The notes under the pieces were generated by a model that was not told the DNA's origin, did not search any database, and saw nothing but the letters and a program-made list of their open reading frames with translations. A DNA stretch of 5,713 bases from DATFFO01 sp035250025 (GTDB taxonomy: Bacteria > Actinomycetota > Acidimicrobiia > Spongiisociales > ZC4RG35). A program made the translations under genes and the position numbers. How positions within the stretch are numbered: position 1 is the stretch's first letter; every line of letters starts with the position of its first letter. Location: contig DATFFO010000285.1 of the NCBI GenBank assembly GCA_035250025.1, positions 1 to 5,713 on the forward strand, written 5' to 3'. Positions 1 through 5,713 of the stretch are shown here, piece after piece.

Positions 1-32
1 GACGGGCCAGAGCATCGAGAGAATGGCACCGA

Positions 33-653
33 TTACGGCAGCTCGTTGGAGCGATCGGCTGTGCAATCCGCCTCCCAGAGGTCAGATGGACTATTCCAAC
101 GGGTTGCTCGTCGCCACTCTCCGTCGTGCGGCCACAAGACATCGACACCGCTTGTCGTCGATCCCTCGCCTTGGAATTGGCTGACGTCCATCGTTGAGTA
201 GACCACGAGGCAATCCTCTGAGTCCTGAAGGATCTCTACTTCAGACACGACAACGCCAGCCGGAGTGGGCTCTGACTCGTACTCGACGGAGGCGGCAGTC
301 GAGTGGAAGTTTTCGAGCCGTTCTGGAGTCGCGATCACCTCCAGAACGGCTTCCTCGTCGTTTCGGTGCAGAGCGTGGAACCACCCGAACCAGACGTCTC
401 GGATGATCAGCCGGACCTCCTCCAGGCGGGCTTCGGCGTCGGTGGTGGTGTCTGGAGTGGAGGTTGCGGGCGCCGACGTGGTCGACGGTGTGGTGGCCGA
501 GGTGGTCGGGGCCACTGTCGTGGTGGTCGTCACTGGGGGAGCAGAAGTCGTCGTCGACGGCGGATCGTCGCCACCCGCCGCGATGGCGGCCCAGATCGCC
601 ACTGCGAGGGCGACGATCACGCCGATGCTGAGGCCGACCCGCGCCCGGCTCAT
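33..653 (-). CDS. Uncharacterised membrane-anchored or secreted protein with Thr/Ser-rich linker
   Basis: A 206-residue protein that I cannot assign to a named family. Residues 1-6 are short and basic (MSRARV). Residues 7-26 are a hydrophobic helix rich in Ala, Val and Ile, read as a signal anchor or uncleaved signal peptide; there is no lipobox Cys. Residues 33-72 are almost only Thr, Ser, Pro and Ala, a flexible extracytoplasmic spacer. Residues 73-206 form an acidic, Trp-rich domain. Its start (DVWFGWFHALHRNDEEAVLE) resembles the first helix of NTF2/SnoaL-like folds, and it ends with a DGEW-RRATRW strand pattern; this fold is a weak inference. The only two cysteines (148 and 197) lie in the outer domain and could form a disulfide. 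The ATG start is supported by a GGGGAG Shine-Dalgarno sequence at 658-663, four bases upstream. The stop is TAA. It is on the same strand as cysQ but 199 bp away, so it is probably a separate unit. No sulfur-related function is visible. Confidence 0.8.
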   Translation of the reverse strand: MSRARVGLSIGVIVALAVAIWAAIAAGGDDPPSTTTSAPPVTTTTTVAPTTSATTPSTTSAPATSTPDTTTDAEARLEEVRLIIRDVWFGWFHALHRNDEEAVLEVIATPERLENFHSTAASVEYESEPTPAGVVVSEVEILQDSEDCLVVYSTMDVSQFQGEGSTTSGVDVLWPHDGEWRRATRWNSPSDLWEADCTADRSNELP

Positions 654-721
654 GTGGCTCCCCGATCCATGGCGACCACCCTACGCGCGTGACCTGGCGG
701 CGTGTAGGGGTTCGGGAGAGT

Positions 722-753
722 CGTTCAGTGTGCGTCGGCCAACAACAGTTGTA
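722..753. repeat. Direct repeat copy 1 (32 bp) with ACAACAGTTGT palindrome
   Basis: A 32-bp element matching 793-824 at 30 of 32 positions; the differences are at repeat positions 6 (A/G) and 18 (C/T). It begins CGTTCAGTGTGCGTCGG and ends in ACAACAGTTGT plus A. The palindrome at 742-752 is perfect: two 5-bp arms around one central base. The copy lies upstream of the minus-strand gene starting at 653. A regulator-binding site is the simplest reading, but nothing in the window identifies the regulator. Confidence 0.8.
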
Positions 754-792
754 TGCGCAAGCACTGTGAATAGGGCGGCCACCGGCGGCAAG

Positions 793-824
793 CGTTCGGT
801 GTGCGTCGGTCAACAACAGTTGTA
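793..824. repeat. Direct repeat copy 2 (32 bp) with ACAACAGTTGT palindrome
   Basis: Second copy of the 32-bp element, in the same orientation and 71 bp from copy 1 (39 bp between copies). The palindrome is at 813-823. Just outside it, TGCGT at 802-806 can pair with ACGCA at 834-838. In copy 1, TGCG at 731-734 can likewise pair with CGCA at 756-759. Each copy could therefore fold with nested arms. It lies 29 bp beyond the cysQ stop codon. No T-tract follows on the minus strand, so it does not look like an intrinsic terminator. Confidence 0.8.
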
Positions 825-852
825 GAGGTATGCACGCAGAACGAGAGGGGCG

Positions 853-1623
853 TCAGCCCAGGGAGCGGATCAGCTCCATGACCTCGTCGATGAGGTCGGC
901 CCGGGTGGCCACGAAGCCGGGCATGAGAGTCTTCGGTTGGTTGAACACCACGACCTTGCCGTCGGGGTCGACGGTGACACCGCCGGCGGCGTTGACGATG
1001 GCGGCGCCCCCGGCCACATCCCACTCGTTCTTCGGGACCAGGGTCCAGGTGGCGTCCGCCATGCCCGCGCCCACCATCGCCAGCTTGAGGGCGACCGAGC
1101 CCATGTTGCGCACGGCCACCGGCGTCGAGAACACAGGTGCCCACTCGCCTCGCTTGACTTCACTGCGGCTGGCGAGGACCAGGGCGCCGGCCACGGTCGG
1201 GGACGGGTCCACCGGCTGGGCGCCGTCGAGACGAACACCCTCTCCCACGGCCCCGACGATGCGCAACCCCCGGCCGGGTGCAGCCACGCCGCCGGCGACC
1301 GGGACCCCGTCGACGACGTAACCGATGGATACGCACCACTCGGGGATGCCGTCGACGAACTCCCGGGTGCCGTCGAGCGGGTCCACGATCCACACCTCTG
1401 ATGCCTCTAACCGGGCGGCGCTGTCGGCGGTCTCCTCGGACAGCCAGCCCTCGCCCGGTCGGGGGAGAACCCGAAGCAGGGCGGCGTCGACCGCCAGATC
1501 GGCGGCGGTGACCGGGTCTCCGCCGGCCTTCTTCTCTTCCTGGATCCGGCCCTGATCGAACGGCTCCAACGCCTCGAGGGCGGCGTCGAGCGCCTCGTCG
1601 ATGCGGGTGAGGACGTCGCTCAC
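853..1623 (-). CDS. cysQ: CysQ-like 3'(2'),5'-bisphosphate nucleotidase, inositol monophosphatase superfamily
   Basis: A 256-residue cytosolic, metal-dependent phosphatase of normal length for the family. CysQ enzymes remove the 3'-phosphate of PAP, and of PAPS, and so clear the inhibitory by-product of sulfate assimilation. Visible family motifs in order are: DPVTAAD at 36-42; LSEE at 61-64, supplying metal-binding Glu; the signature WIVDPLDGTREF at 78-89, with metal ligands Asp81 and Asp84; and the C-terminal EWDVAGG at 200-206, with the metal-binding Asp202. The DGT(R/K)EF form of the signature is typical of CysQ, whereas classical inositol monophosphatases usually have DGTTNF. The start is GTG at 1621-1623, overlapping the permease stop codon by four bases (GTGA). 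No clear Shine-Dalgarno sequence precedes it, so translation is probably coupled to the upstream gene. The sulfate genes next door support the CysQ reading. Inositol- or histidinol-phosphatase activity is not excluded by sequence alone. Confidence 0.88.
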   Translation of the reverse strand: MSDVLTRIDEALDAALEALEPFDQGRIQEEKKAGGDPVTAADLAVDAALLRVLPRPGEGWLSEETADSAARLEASEVWIVDPLDGTREFVDGIPEWCVSIGYVVDGVPVAGGVAAPGRGLRIVGAVGEGVRLDGAQPVDPSPTVAGALVLASRSEVKRGEWAPVFSTPVAVRNMGSVALKLAMVGAGMADATWTLVPKNEWDVAGGAAIVNAAGGVTVDPDGKVVVFNQPKTLMPGFVATRADLIDEVMELIRSLG

Positions 1624-3389
1624 AACGGCCAGAACACGGGAATGAGCGTCAACAAGATCACAATCATGATCAGGGTAAGCGGCGCCCCCAGGCGCGCATA
1701 GTCCCCGAATCGATAGCCGCCCGGGCCATAGACCATGGTGTTGGTCTGGTATCCGATCGGCGTCAGGAAGTCGACCGAGGCGGCGACAGCGATGGCGATG
1801 GCGAACCCGCGCGGCTGCAGACCGGCCTGCTCTGCCGTCGAGATGGCGATCGGGAACATGAGCAGGGCGGCGGCATTGTTGGTCACCAGGCCGGTCAGCA
1901 TGATGGTGGCGACGATGATCCCCCCCAGGATTCCCACCGAGCCGAATACGCCGGTAAAGCTGACGATCCCGCTGGCGAGCGTCGTCGCCAGTCCGGACTC
2001 CGACACCGCACTGGCCACCCCGAAGGCGGCGGCGATGAGCACGATCACATCGAGGTCGACAGCTCCCCGGGCCTCGCCCGGAGTGAGGACGCGGCCTCCG
2101 AGGAGAACTACCGCTCCGAGCAGGCTGGCCTGGAGGATGGGGATGACGCCGGTAGAGGCGAGGAGGACGATCCCGGCGGTGACGGCGCCCACCAGCAGGG
2201 CCTTGCGCCCGGCGACGTTGGGCGTCGCCCCCTGAGGCGATACGAGCAGGAAGTCGGCCCGGTCCTCCCAGCGGGCTTTGAAGCCGGGGTCCGCCAGGAT
2301 CAGAAGGGTGTCGCCAACGCGAAGGGGAACTTCGCCCAATTTGGCGTCGACCCGATGCCCCGCCCGGTGGATCGCCATCACTACTCCTTGATAACGGCTG
2401 CGGAAGTCGGCCGCCTTGAGTGTGCTCCCGATCAGGGGCGACTCGGCGCCGAGGACCGCCTCGTAGTACTGGGCGCTGGCCGGATCGAGGTCGAACATGT
2501 GGTCCGAGACCTCGGGGCTGAGTCCGCGGATGGCAGGCAGGTCGACCACATGCTTGACCCGGCCCACGAAGCGGAGGCGGTCGCCGCCCCGCAGAACTTC
2601 GCGGGGAGACACCGGCGCCACCAGGCTCCCCTCCCTCTCGATGGTGGCGAGGAAGACCGACGAGAGGTGTCGGAGTCCGGCTTCCTCGACCGGGCGCCCA
2701 TCGAGCGGTCCGCCGGTATCCACCACCATCTCTACGACGAACCTCCGGGCCTGGTCGTCCAGATCCTCCCGGACCGAGCGGCGCTCGGGGAGCAGGATCG
2801 GGGCCAGGGCGACGAGGACCATGGAGCCGAGGAGGGCAATGGGCAGGCCGACCATCGACAGCTCGAAGAAGCTGAAACCGCCCAGCCCAGCCTCGTCCAG
2901 GAGTCCCGAGACGACGATGTTCGTGGAGGTCCCGATCAACGTGACGACCCCGCCCAGGAGGGCGGCGAACGAGAGCGGCATCAGGAACCTGGACGGTGAG
3001 AGACTCCGCTCATCGCTCCAGGCCTGGACCTGGGGGAGGAGCATGGCGACGATCGGGGTGTTGTTGAGGAAGGACGAGGCGGCCGCCGTCGGGAAGACCA
3101 ACCTGGCCAGGGCTCGCCGCGGGTTCGACCCCTCGCCCAACTGCTTGCGGACCAGGGGCGTGAGAGCCCCGGTTTTCTCGACGGCGCGGGCGAGGACATA
3201 GAGGGCGGCGACAGTGATCGGCGCCGGATTGGAAAACCCCACCAGGGCCTGCTCGGGGGTTACGACGCCCGCCACGAGCACGATCACCATCGCCGCCACC
3301 ATCGTGGCGGAGGGCGAGGCGACGTCGCGGACGAGCGCCACCAGAACAGCGGCGACTACGGCGAGGACGAACCATGCTTCCCAGGTCAT
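1620..3389 (-). CDS. SLC13/DASS-family permease with two RCK_C (TrkA-C) domains, probable sulfate transporter
   Basis: An inner-membrane secondary transporter of 589 residues from ATG at 3387-3389, or 596 from an in-frame GTG at 3408-3410. I prefer the ATG because family members typically begin MTWEAW directly before the first helix; neither start has a good Shine-Dalgarno site. Positions below use the 596-residue numbering. The N-terminal membrane half (about 10-208) has the re-entrant hairpin motif SSFLNNTPIVAMLLP (112-126) and GTSTN (160-164). Two soluble RCK_C-type domains follow (about 220-290 and 315-390), ending in LRGGDRLRFVG and LRVGDTLLILAD. The C-terminal half (about 403-596) repeats the motifs as TNNAAALLMFP (510-520) and PIGYQTNTMVYGPGGY (551-566). 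This layout matches SAC1/SLT-like sulfate permeases, which carry TrkA-C domains between the membrane halves. Sulfate as substrate is inferred from cysQ downstream and cysDN divergently upstream; sequence alone would also allow dicarboxylate or another anion. Confidence 0.93.
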   Translation of the reverse strand: MTWEAWFVLAVVAAVLVALVRDVASPSATMVAAMVIVLVAGVVTPEQALVGFSNPAPITVAALYVLARAVEKTGALTPLVRKQLGEGSNPRRALARLVFPTAAASSFLNNTPIVAMLLPQVQAWSDERSLSPSRFLMPLSFAALLGGVVTLIGTSTNIVVSGLLDEAGLGGFSFFELSMVGLPIALLGSMVLVALAPILLPERRSVREDLDDQARRFVVEMVVDTGGPLDGRPVEEAGLRHLSSVFLATIEREGSLVAPVSPREVLRGGDRLRFVGRVKHVVDLPAIRGLSPEVSDHMFDLDPASAQYYEAVLGAESPLIGSTLKAADFRSRYQGVVMAIHRAGHRVDAKLGEVPLRVGDTLLILADPGFKARWEDRADFLLVSPQGATPNVAGRKALLVGAVTAGIVLLASTGVIPILQASLLGAVVLLGGRVLTPGEARGAVDLDVIVLIAAAFGVASAVSESGLATTLASGIVSFTGVFGSVGILGGIIVATIMLTGLVTNNAAALLMFPIAISTAEQAGLQPRGFAIAIAVAASVDFLTPIGYQTNTMVYGPGGYRFGDYARLGAPLTLIMIVILLTLIPVFWPL

Positions 3390-3459
3390 GCGAAGGCGAC
3401 ATGGTGCCACGCCTGTGACGGTTGGCTACTGCCAGATCTGCGCGATCGGGCCAAGATGA
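3388..3459 (+). CDS. Possible cysteine-containing leader peptide upstream of cysDN (tentative)
   Basis: A 23-codon open frame that begins MRRRHG and ends in GYCQICAIGPR, with a TGA stop at 3457-3459, 62 bp before cysD. Two TGC codons lie near the end, at 3430-3432 and 3439-3441. A basic start and late Cys codons are what a cysteine-sensing leader peptide would need; in mycobacteria, short Cys-rich ORFs act as attenuators of sulfur-metabolism operons. Against it, the ATG has no good Shine-Dalgarno sequence and its first bases overlap the divergent permease start. A shorter version could start at GTG 3415-3417 (14 codons). That GTG overlaps the stop of a five-codon ORF (ATG 3401, MVPRL) which has GAAGG at 3392-3396. 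Two cysteines in a 23-residue frame could occur by chance, so this is a candidate only. Confidence 0.25.
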   Translation: MRRRHGATPVTVGYCQICAIGPR

Positions 3460-3521
3460 CCCGCTCGGCCCAGAGTTGCCGGGTTGCTCCCTTCCGGAGT
3501 CTTTCTAACCTGTAACCTGAA
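3390..3521. promoter_or_regulatory. Divergent control region between permease-cysQ and cysDN
   Basis: These 132 bp separate the two divergently transcribed sulfur units and must hold the promoters of both. Structure seen: the inverted repeat TTGGC (3422-3426) / GCCAA (3450-3454), enclosing the 8-bp palindrome CAGATCTG (3433-3440); and two mutually exclusive pairings that share 3467-3469, GGGCC 3448-3452 with GGCCC 3467-3471, or CTCGGC 3464-3469 with GCCGGG 3478-3483 (one G-T pair). A small hairpin, CTCC 3487-3490 with GGAG 3496-3499, follows. None ends in a strong T-tract. No convincing minus-strand promoter hexamers were found. Confidence 0.6.
3484..3519 (+). promoter_or_regulatory. Candidate cysD promoter with tandem TAACCTG heptamers
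   Basis: TAACCTG occurs twice in direct succession at 3506-3512 and 3513-3519, ending two bases before the cysD ATG. The first copy fits the TANNNT pattern of actinobacterial -10 elements. TTGCTC at 3484-3489, 16 bp upstream, is a partial -35 match (TTG only). Transcription starting about seven bases after the first TAACCT would begin near 3518, giving a nearly leaderless mRNA. That would fit the lack of a Shine-Dalgarno sequence close to the cysD start. Confidence 0.4.
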
Positions 3522-4436
3522 ATGTCCCCTGCGACCTACGAACTCACGCATCTCGGCGCGCTCGAAGCCGAATCCATCCACATCATTCGCGAGGCGGTCG
3601 CCGAGAGCGAGCATCCGGTGCTCCTCTTCTCGGGCGGCAAGGACTCTGCGGTGGTGCTGCATATCGCCGTCAAGGCGTTCGCCCCTGCCCGCCTCCCCTT
3701 CCCGATCATGCACGTCGACACGGGCCACAACTTTCCCGAGGTGCTCGAGTTCCGCGACCGCCTGGTCCACGAACTCGGTGCCGACCTCATCGTTGCCTCG
3801 GTGCAGGAGGCCATCGACGAGGGCCGGGTGGTCGAGGAGAAGGGCCCCCGCGCCTCGCGCAACCGCCTCCAGACCGAGTCCCTGGTCACGGCTATCGACA
3901 AGTACCAGTTCGACGCCGTGTTCGGCGGCGCCCGGCGCGACGAGGAGAAGGCCCGGGCGAAAGAGCGAGTGTTCAGCTTCCGCGACGAGTTCAGCCAGTG
4001 GGACCCCAAGAACCAGCGCCCCGAGCTGTGGAACATCTTCAACGCCCGCCACCAGCGGGGCGAGCACCTGCGCGTGTTCCCCATCTCGAACTGGACCGAG
4101 ATGGACGTCTGGCACTACGTCCTCCAGGAGGGGATCGAGCTTCCCTCGGTCTACTTCACCCACCAGCGCCGGGTCTTCGAGCGGGACGGGATGCTGATGG
4201 CCGAGAGCCCCTACCTCCAGCCCATGGACAACGAGCCGGTGTTCGAGGCGACGGTGCGATTCCGCACCGTCGGTGACATGAGCTGCACCGGCGCCTTCGA
4301 GTCGAGCGCCGCCAGCCTGGCCGAGATCATCGAAGAGGTGTCGGCGACGCGCGTCACCGAACGTGGCGCCAGCCGGGCTGACGACCGCACGGCCGAAGCG
4401 GCCATGGAGGACCGCAAACGCCAGGGATACTTCTGA
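3522..4436 (+). CDS. cysD: Sulfate adenylyltransferase subunit 2 (ATP sulfurylase small subunit)
   Basis: The catalytic subunit of the CysDN ATP sulfurylase, which forms adenosine 5'-phosphosulfate and pyrophosphate from sulfate and ATP in the cytoplasm. It is 304 residues, close to the 302 of E. coli CysD, and similarity runs end to end. It belongs to the PP-loop ATP pyrophosphatase / PAPS reductase fold. Visible motifs are: LEAESIHIIRE at 14-24; the PP-loop SGGKDS at 37-42 (E. coli has SIGKDS); HVDTGHNFPE at 64-73; FGGARRDEEKARAKER at 134-149; WDPKNQRPELW at 160-170; SNWTEMDVWHYV further on; and the family C-terminus KRQGYF at 299-304. The ATG at 3522 is the only reasonable start: an in-frame TAA lies nine bases upstream and conserved sequence begins by residue 8. 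No usable Shine-Dalgarno sequence is near; GGAG at 3496-3499 is too far. The stop overlaps the cysN start by one base, so the pair is co-transcribed and probably translationally coupled. Confidence 0.97.
   Translation: MSPATYELTHLGALEAESIHIIREAVAESEHPVLLFSGGKDSAVVLHIAVKAFAPARLPFPIMHVDTGHNFPEVLEFRDRLVHELGADLIVASVQEAIDEGRVVEEKGPRASRNRLQTESLVTAIDKYQFDAVFGGARRDEEKARAKERVFSFRDEFSQWDPKNQRPELWNIFNARHQRGEHLRVFPISNWTEMDVWHYVLQEGIELPSVYFTHQRRVFERDGMLMAESPYLQPMDNEPVFEATVRFRTVGDMSCTGAFESSAASLAEIIEEVSATRVTERGASRADDRTAEAAMEDRKRQGYF
4423..4427 (+). promoter_or_regulatory. cysN ribosome binding site inside the end of cysD
   Basis: AGGGA lies eight bases before the cysN ATG, within the last codons of cysD (the Gln-Gly of the conserved C-terminus). 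With the TGATG stop/start overlap at 4434-4438 it fixes the cysN start and indicates reinitiation or coupling that would help keep the two subunits in balance. Confidence 0.7.
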
Positions 4437-5713
4437 TGACGACTGAGACCATCGAAGCCCCGGCCATGGAGCTCGTGCGGCTGGCGACGACCGGCTCGGT
4501 CGACGACGGCAAGTCGACCCTCATCGGGCGGCTGCTCTACGACTCGAAGCAGATCTTCCAGGACCAGCTCGAGGCGATCGAGGAGGCGTCGCGGCGTCGT
4601 GGCACCGACTACGTGGACCTCGCCCTGCTGACCGACGGGCTACGAGCCGAACGGGAGCAGGGGATCACCATCGACGTGGCGTATCGCTATTTCGCCACCC
4701 CCAAGCGCAAGTTCGTCCTCGCCGACACCCCCGGGCACATCCAGTACACCCGCAACATGGTGACCGGCGCTTCGACGGCGGACATCGCCCTGATCCTGGT
4801 CGACGCCCGCCACGGCGTCATCGAGCAGACCCGTCGCCACAGCTTCCTCGCCTCCCTTCTGCAGGTCCCGCACCTGGTGCTCTGTGTCAACAAGATGGAC
4901 CTGGTGGGATGGGACCAGTCCCGCTACGAGGAGATCGTCGACGACTTCCGGGGCTTCGCCTCCCGCCTCGATATCCACGACCTCAGGTTCGTGCCGATCT
5001 CGGCCCTGGAGGGCGACAACGTCGTCGACGAGTCCGACCGGATGCCCTGGTACAACGGGCCCTCGGTCCTTCACCTGCTGGAGGACATCCACATCGGCTC
5101 TGACAGGAACATGATCGACTGCCGCTTCCCTGTCCAGTACGTCATCCGGCCCCACACCCTCGAGCACCAGGACTACCGCGGCTATGCCGGCACGATCGCC
5201 GCCGGGGTGTGGAAACCGGGCGATGAGGTCGTGGTCCTTCCTTCCGGGTTCGAGTCCACGATCGCCTCGATCGACACCGCCGACGGCCCGCTCGAAACGG
5301 CGGCTCCCCCGATGGCCGTGACCCTCCGGCTGGCCGACGACCTCGACATCGGGCGGGGCGACATGATCAGCCGGCGCAACAACCGGCCCCACGTCGGCCA
5401 GGACATCGACGCCATGGTCTGCTGGATGGCAGAAGGCCAGGCGCTGAAGCCGGGGACCAAGCTGGCGATCAAGCACACGACCCGATGGGCGCGGACGATC
5501 GTCAAGGACCTCCAGTACCGCCTGGATGTCAACACCCTCCATCGCGACGAGGAGGCCGAGCAGCTCGATCTCAACGAGATCGGGAGAATCAGCCTGCGAA
5601 CGACGCAGCCGCTGTTCTTCGACGAGTACAGGCGCAACCGGGAGACCGGCTCGTTCATCCTCGTCGACGAGGCGACCAACAACACGGTGGCGGCGGGGAT
5701 GATCACCGGCCCG
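4436..5713 (+). CDS. cysN: Sulfate adenylyltransferase subunit 1 (GTPase subunit), cut by the window edge
   Basis: The regulatory GTPase of ATP sulfurylase; GTP hydrolysis drives the unfavourable adenylylation of sulfate by CysD. The open frame gives 426 residues with no stop. The G domain shows G1 GSVDDGKS at 20-27, the switch I region around REQGITID at 73-80, G3 DTPGH at 97-101, G4 NKMD at 152-155 and G5 SAL at 189-191. SVDDGKS and REQGITID are the forms usual for CysN within the EF-Tu-like GTPases. Two beta-barrel domains follow: domain II from about residue 232 (FPVQYVIRP, then YAGTIAAGVWKPGDEV) and domain III from about 328. The visible end, DEATNNTVAAGMITGP, is close to where stand-alone actinobacterial CysN proteins finish. 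A short tail, or a fused CysC APS-kinase domain as in NodQ/CysNC, could still follow beyond the edge. All GTPase motifs are intact. Confidence 0.96.
   Translation, partial: MTTETIEAPAMELVRLATTGSVDDGKSTLIGRLLYDSKQIFQDQLEAIEEASRRRGTDYVDLALLTDGLRAEREQGITIDVAYRYFATPKRKFVLADTPGHIQYTRNMVTGASTADIALILVDARHGVIEQTRRHSFLASLLQVPHLVLCVNKMDLVGWDQSRYEEIVDDFRGFASRLDIHDLRFVPISALEGDNVVDESDRMPWYNGPSVLHLLEDIHIGSDRNMIDCRFPVQYVIRPHTLEHQDYRGYAGTIAAGVWKPGDEVVVLPSGFESTIASIDTADGPLETAAPPMAVTLRLADDLDIGRGDMISRRNNRPHVGQDIDAMVCWMAEGQALKPGTKLAIKHTTRWARTIVKDLQYRLDVNTLHRDEEAEQLDLNEIGRISLRTTQPLFFDEYRRNRETGSFILVDEATNNTVAAGMITGP

Noticed and set aside
678..683. A -10 element (TAGGGT on the minus strand) for the gene starting at 653
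   Set aside because: It fits TANNNT, but no -35-like hexamer lies at 16-18 bp, and such matches are common by chance.
722..824. A minimal CRISPR array: 32-bp repeats around one 39-bp spacer
   Set aside because: The geometry fits, but there are only two copies with two mismatches, no third copy at the expected spacing on either side, and no cas genes in view.
722..824. Integron attC-like sites, because of the CAAC...GTTG arms
   Set aside because: The arms do not fit RYYYAAC or GTTRRRY (GG before the CAAC, GTTGTA after), there is no integrase, and the neighbours are not cassette-like.
265..825. A 186-residue plus-strand frame across the exported-protein gene and the repeats
   Set aside because: Its middle is the complement of the Thr/Ser linker read as Val/Gly/Ala runs. 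The minus-strand gene has a Shine-Dalgarno site, a signal anchor and a sensible protein.
826..852. An intrinsic terminator just after cysQ
   Set aside because: Weak pairing exists with the repeat at 793-824, but no stable GC stem followed by a T-run is seen on the minus strand.
3479..3505. An intrinsic terminator in the cysD leader (CCGG...CCGG or CTCC/GGAG followed by TCTTTCT)
   Set aside because: The stems are only four base pairs and the T-tract is interrupted; it could be part of an attenuator but is not convincing as a terminator by itself.
3426..4163. A 245-residue open frame antisense to cysD
   Set aside because: Long antisense frames are expected in GC-rich coding DNA. The plus strand has an unmistakable, full-length CysD with all motifs.
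4640..5542. A 300-residue open frame antisense to cysN
   Set aside because: It mirrors the codon pattern of cysN, has low-complexity composition rich in Val, Asp, Gly and Arg, and no recognisable domain.

Overview
The window is GC-rich bacterial DNA and most likely comes from a high-GC actinobacterium. The evidence is GC-ending codon preference, long spurious antisense frames, and an exported protein with a Thr/Ser/Pro-rich linker of a kind common in Actinobacteria. An Acidimicrobiia-like source is a guess from style only. The content is a sulfate uptake and assimilation locus with one unrelated-looking envelope protein at the left end.

Layout. Positions 33-653 (minus strand) encode an uncharacterised membrane-anchored or secreted protein. 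Positions 654-852 are non-coding and carry two near-identical 32-bp direct repeats, each containing the palindrome ACAACAGTTGT. Positions 853-1623 (minus) encode a CysQ-like phosphatase of the inositol monophosphatase superfamily. Its GTG start overlaps the stop codon of an SLC13-type permease with two RCK_C (TrkA-C) domains (1620-3389, minus), so the two form a permease-cysQ operon. Positions 3390-3521 are a divergent control region. It holds a possible 23-codon leader ORF with a Cys-Gln-Ile-Cys motif and a tandem TAACCTG heptamer directly in front of cysD. Positions 3522-4436 (plus) are cysD. Positions 4436 to the right edge (plus) are cysN, 426 codons visible, no stop reached, start overlapping the cysD stop by one base.

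How the genes fit together. The permease probably imports sulfate (inferred from context). CysD and CysN form ATP sulfurylase, which makes adenosine 5'-phosphosulfate from sulfate and ATP, driven by GTP hydrolysis. CysQ removes 3'-phosphoadenosine 5'-phosphate (PAP), or adjusts the PAPS pool, downstream of this step. Uptake and recycling lie on one strand and activation on the other, so the 132-bp divergent region is the natural place for sulfur-responsive control.

The core enzymes are conventional. The less ordinary signals are in the two intergenic regions: the repeated palindrome element, and the possible cysteine-sensing leader in front of cysDN.
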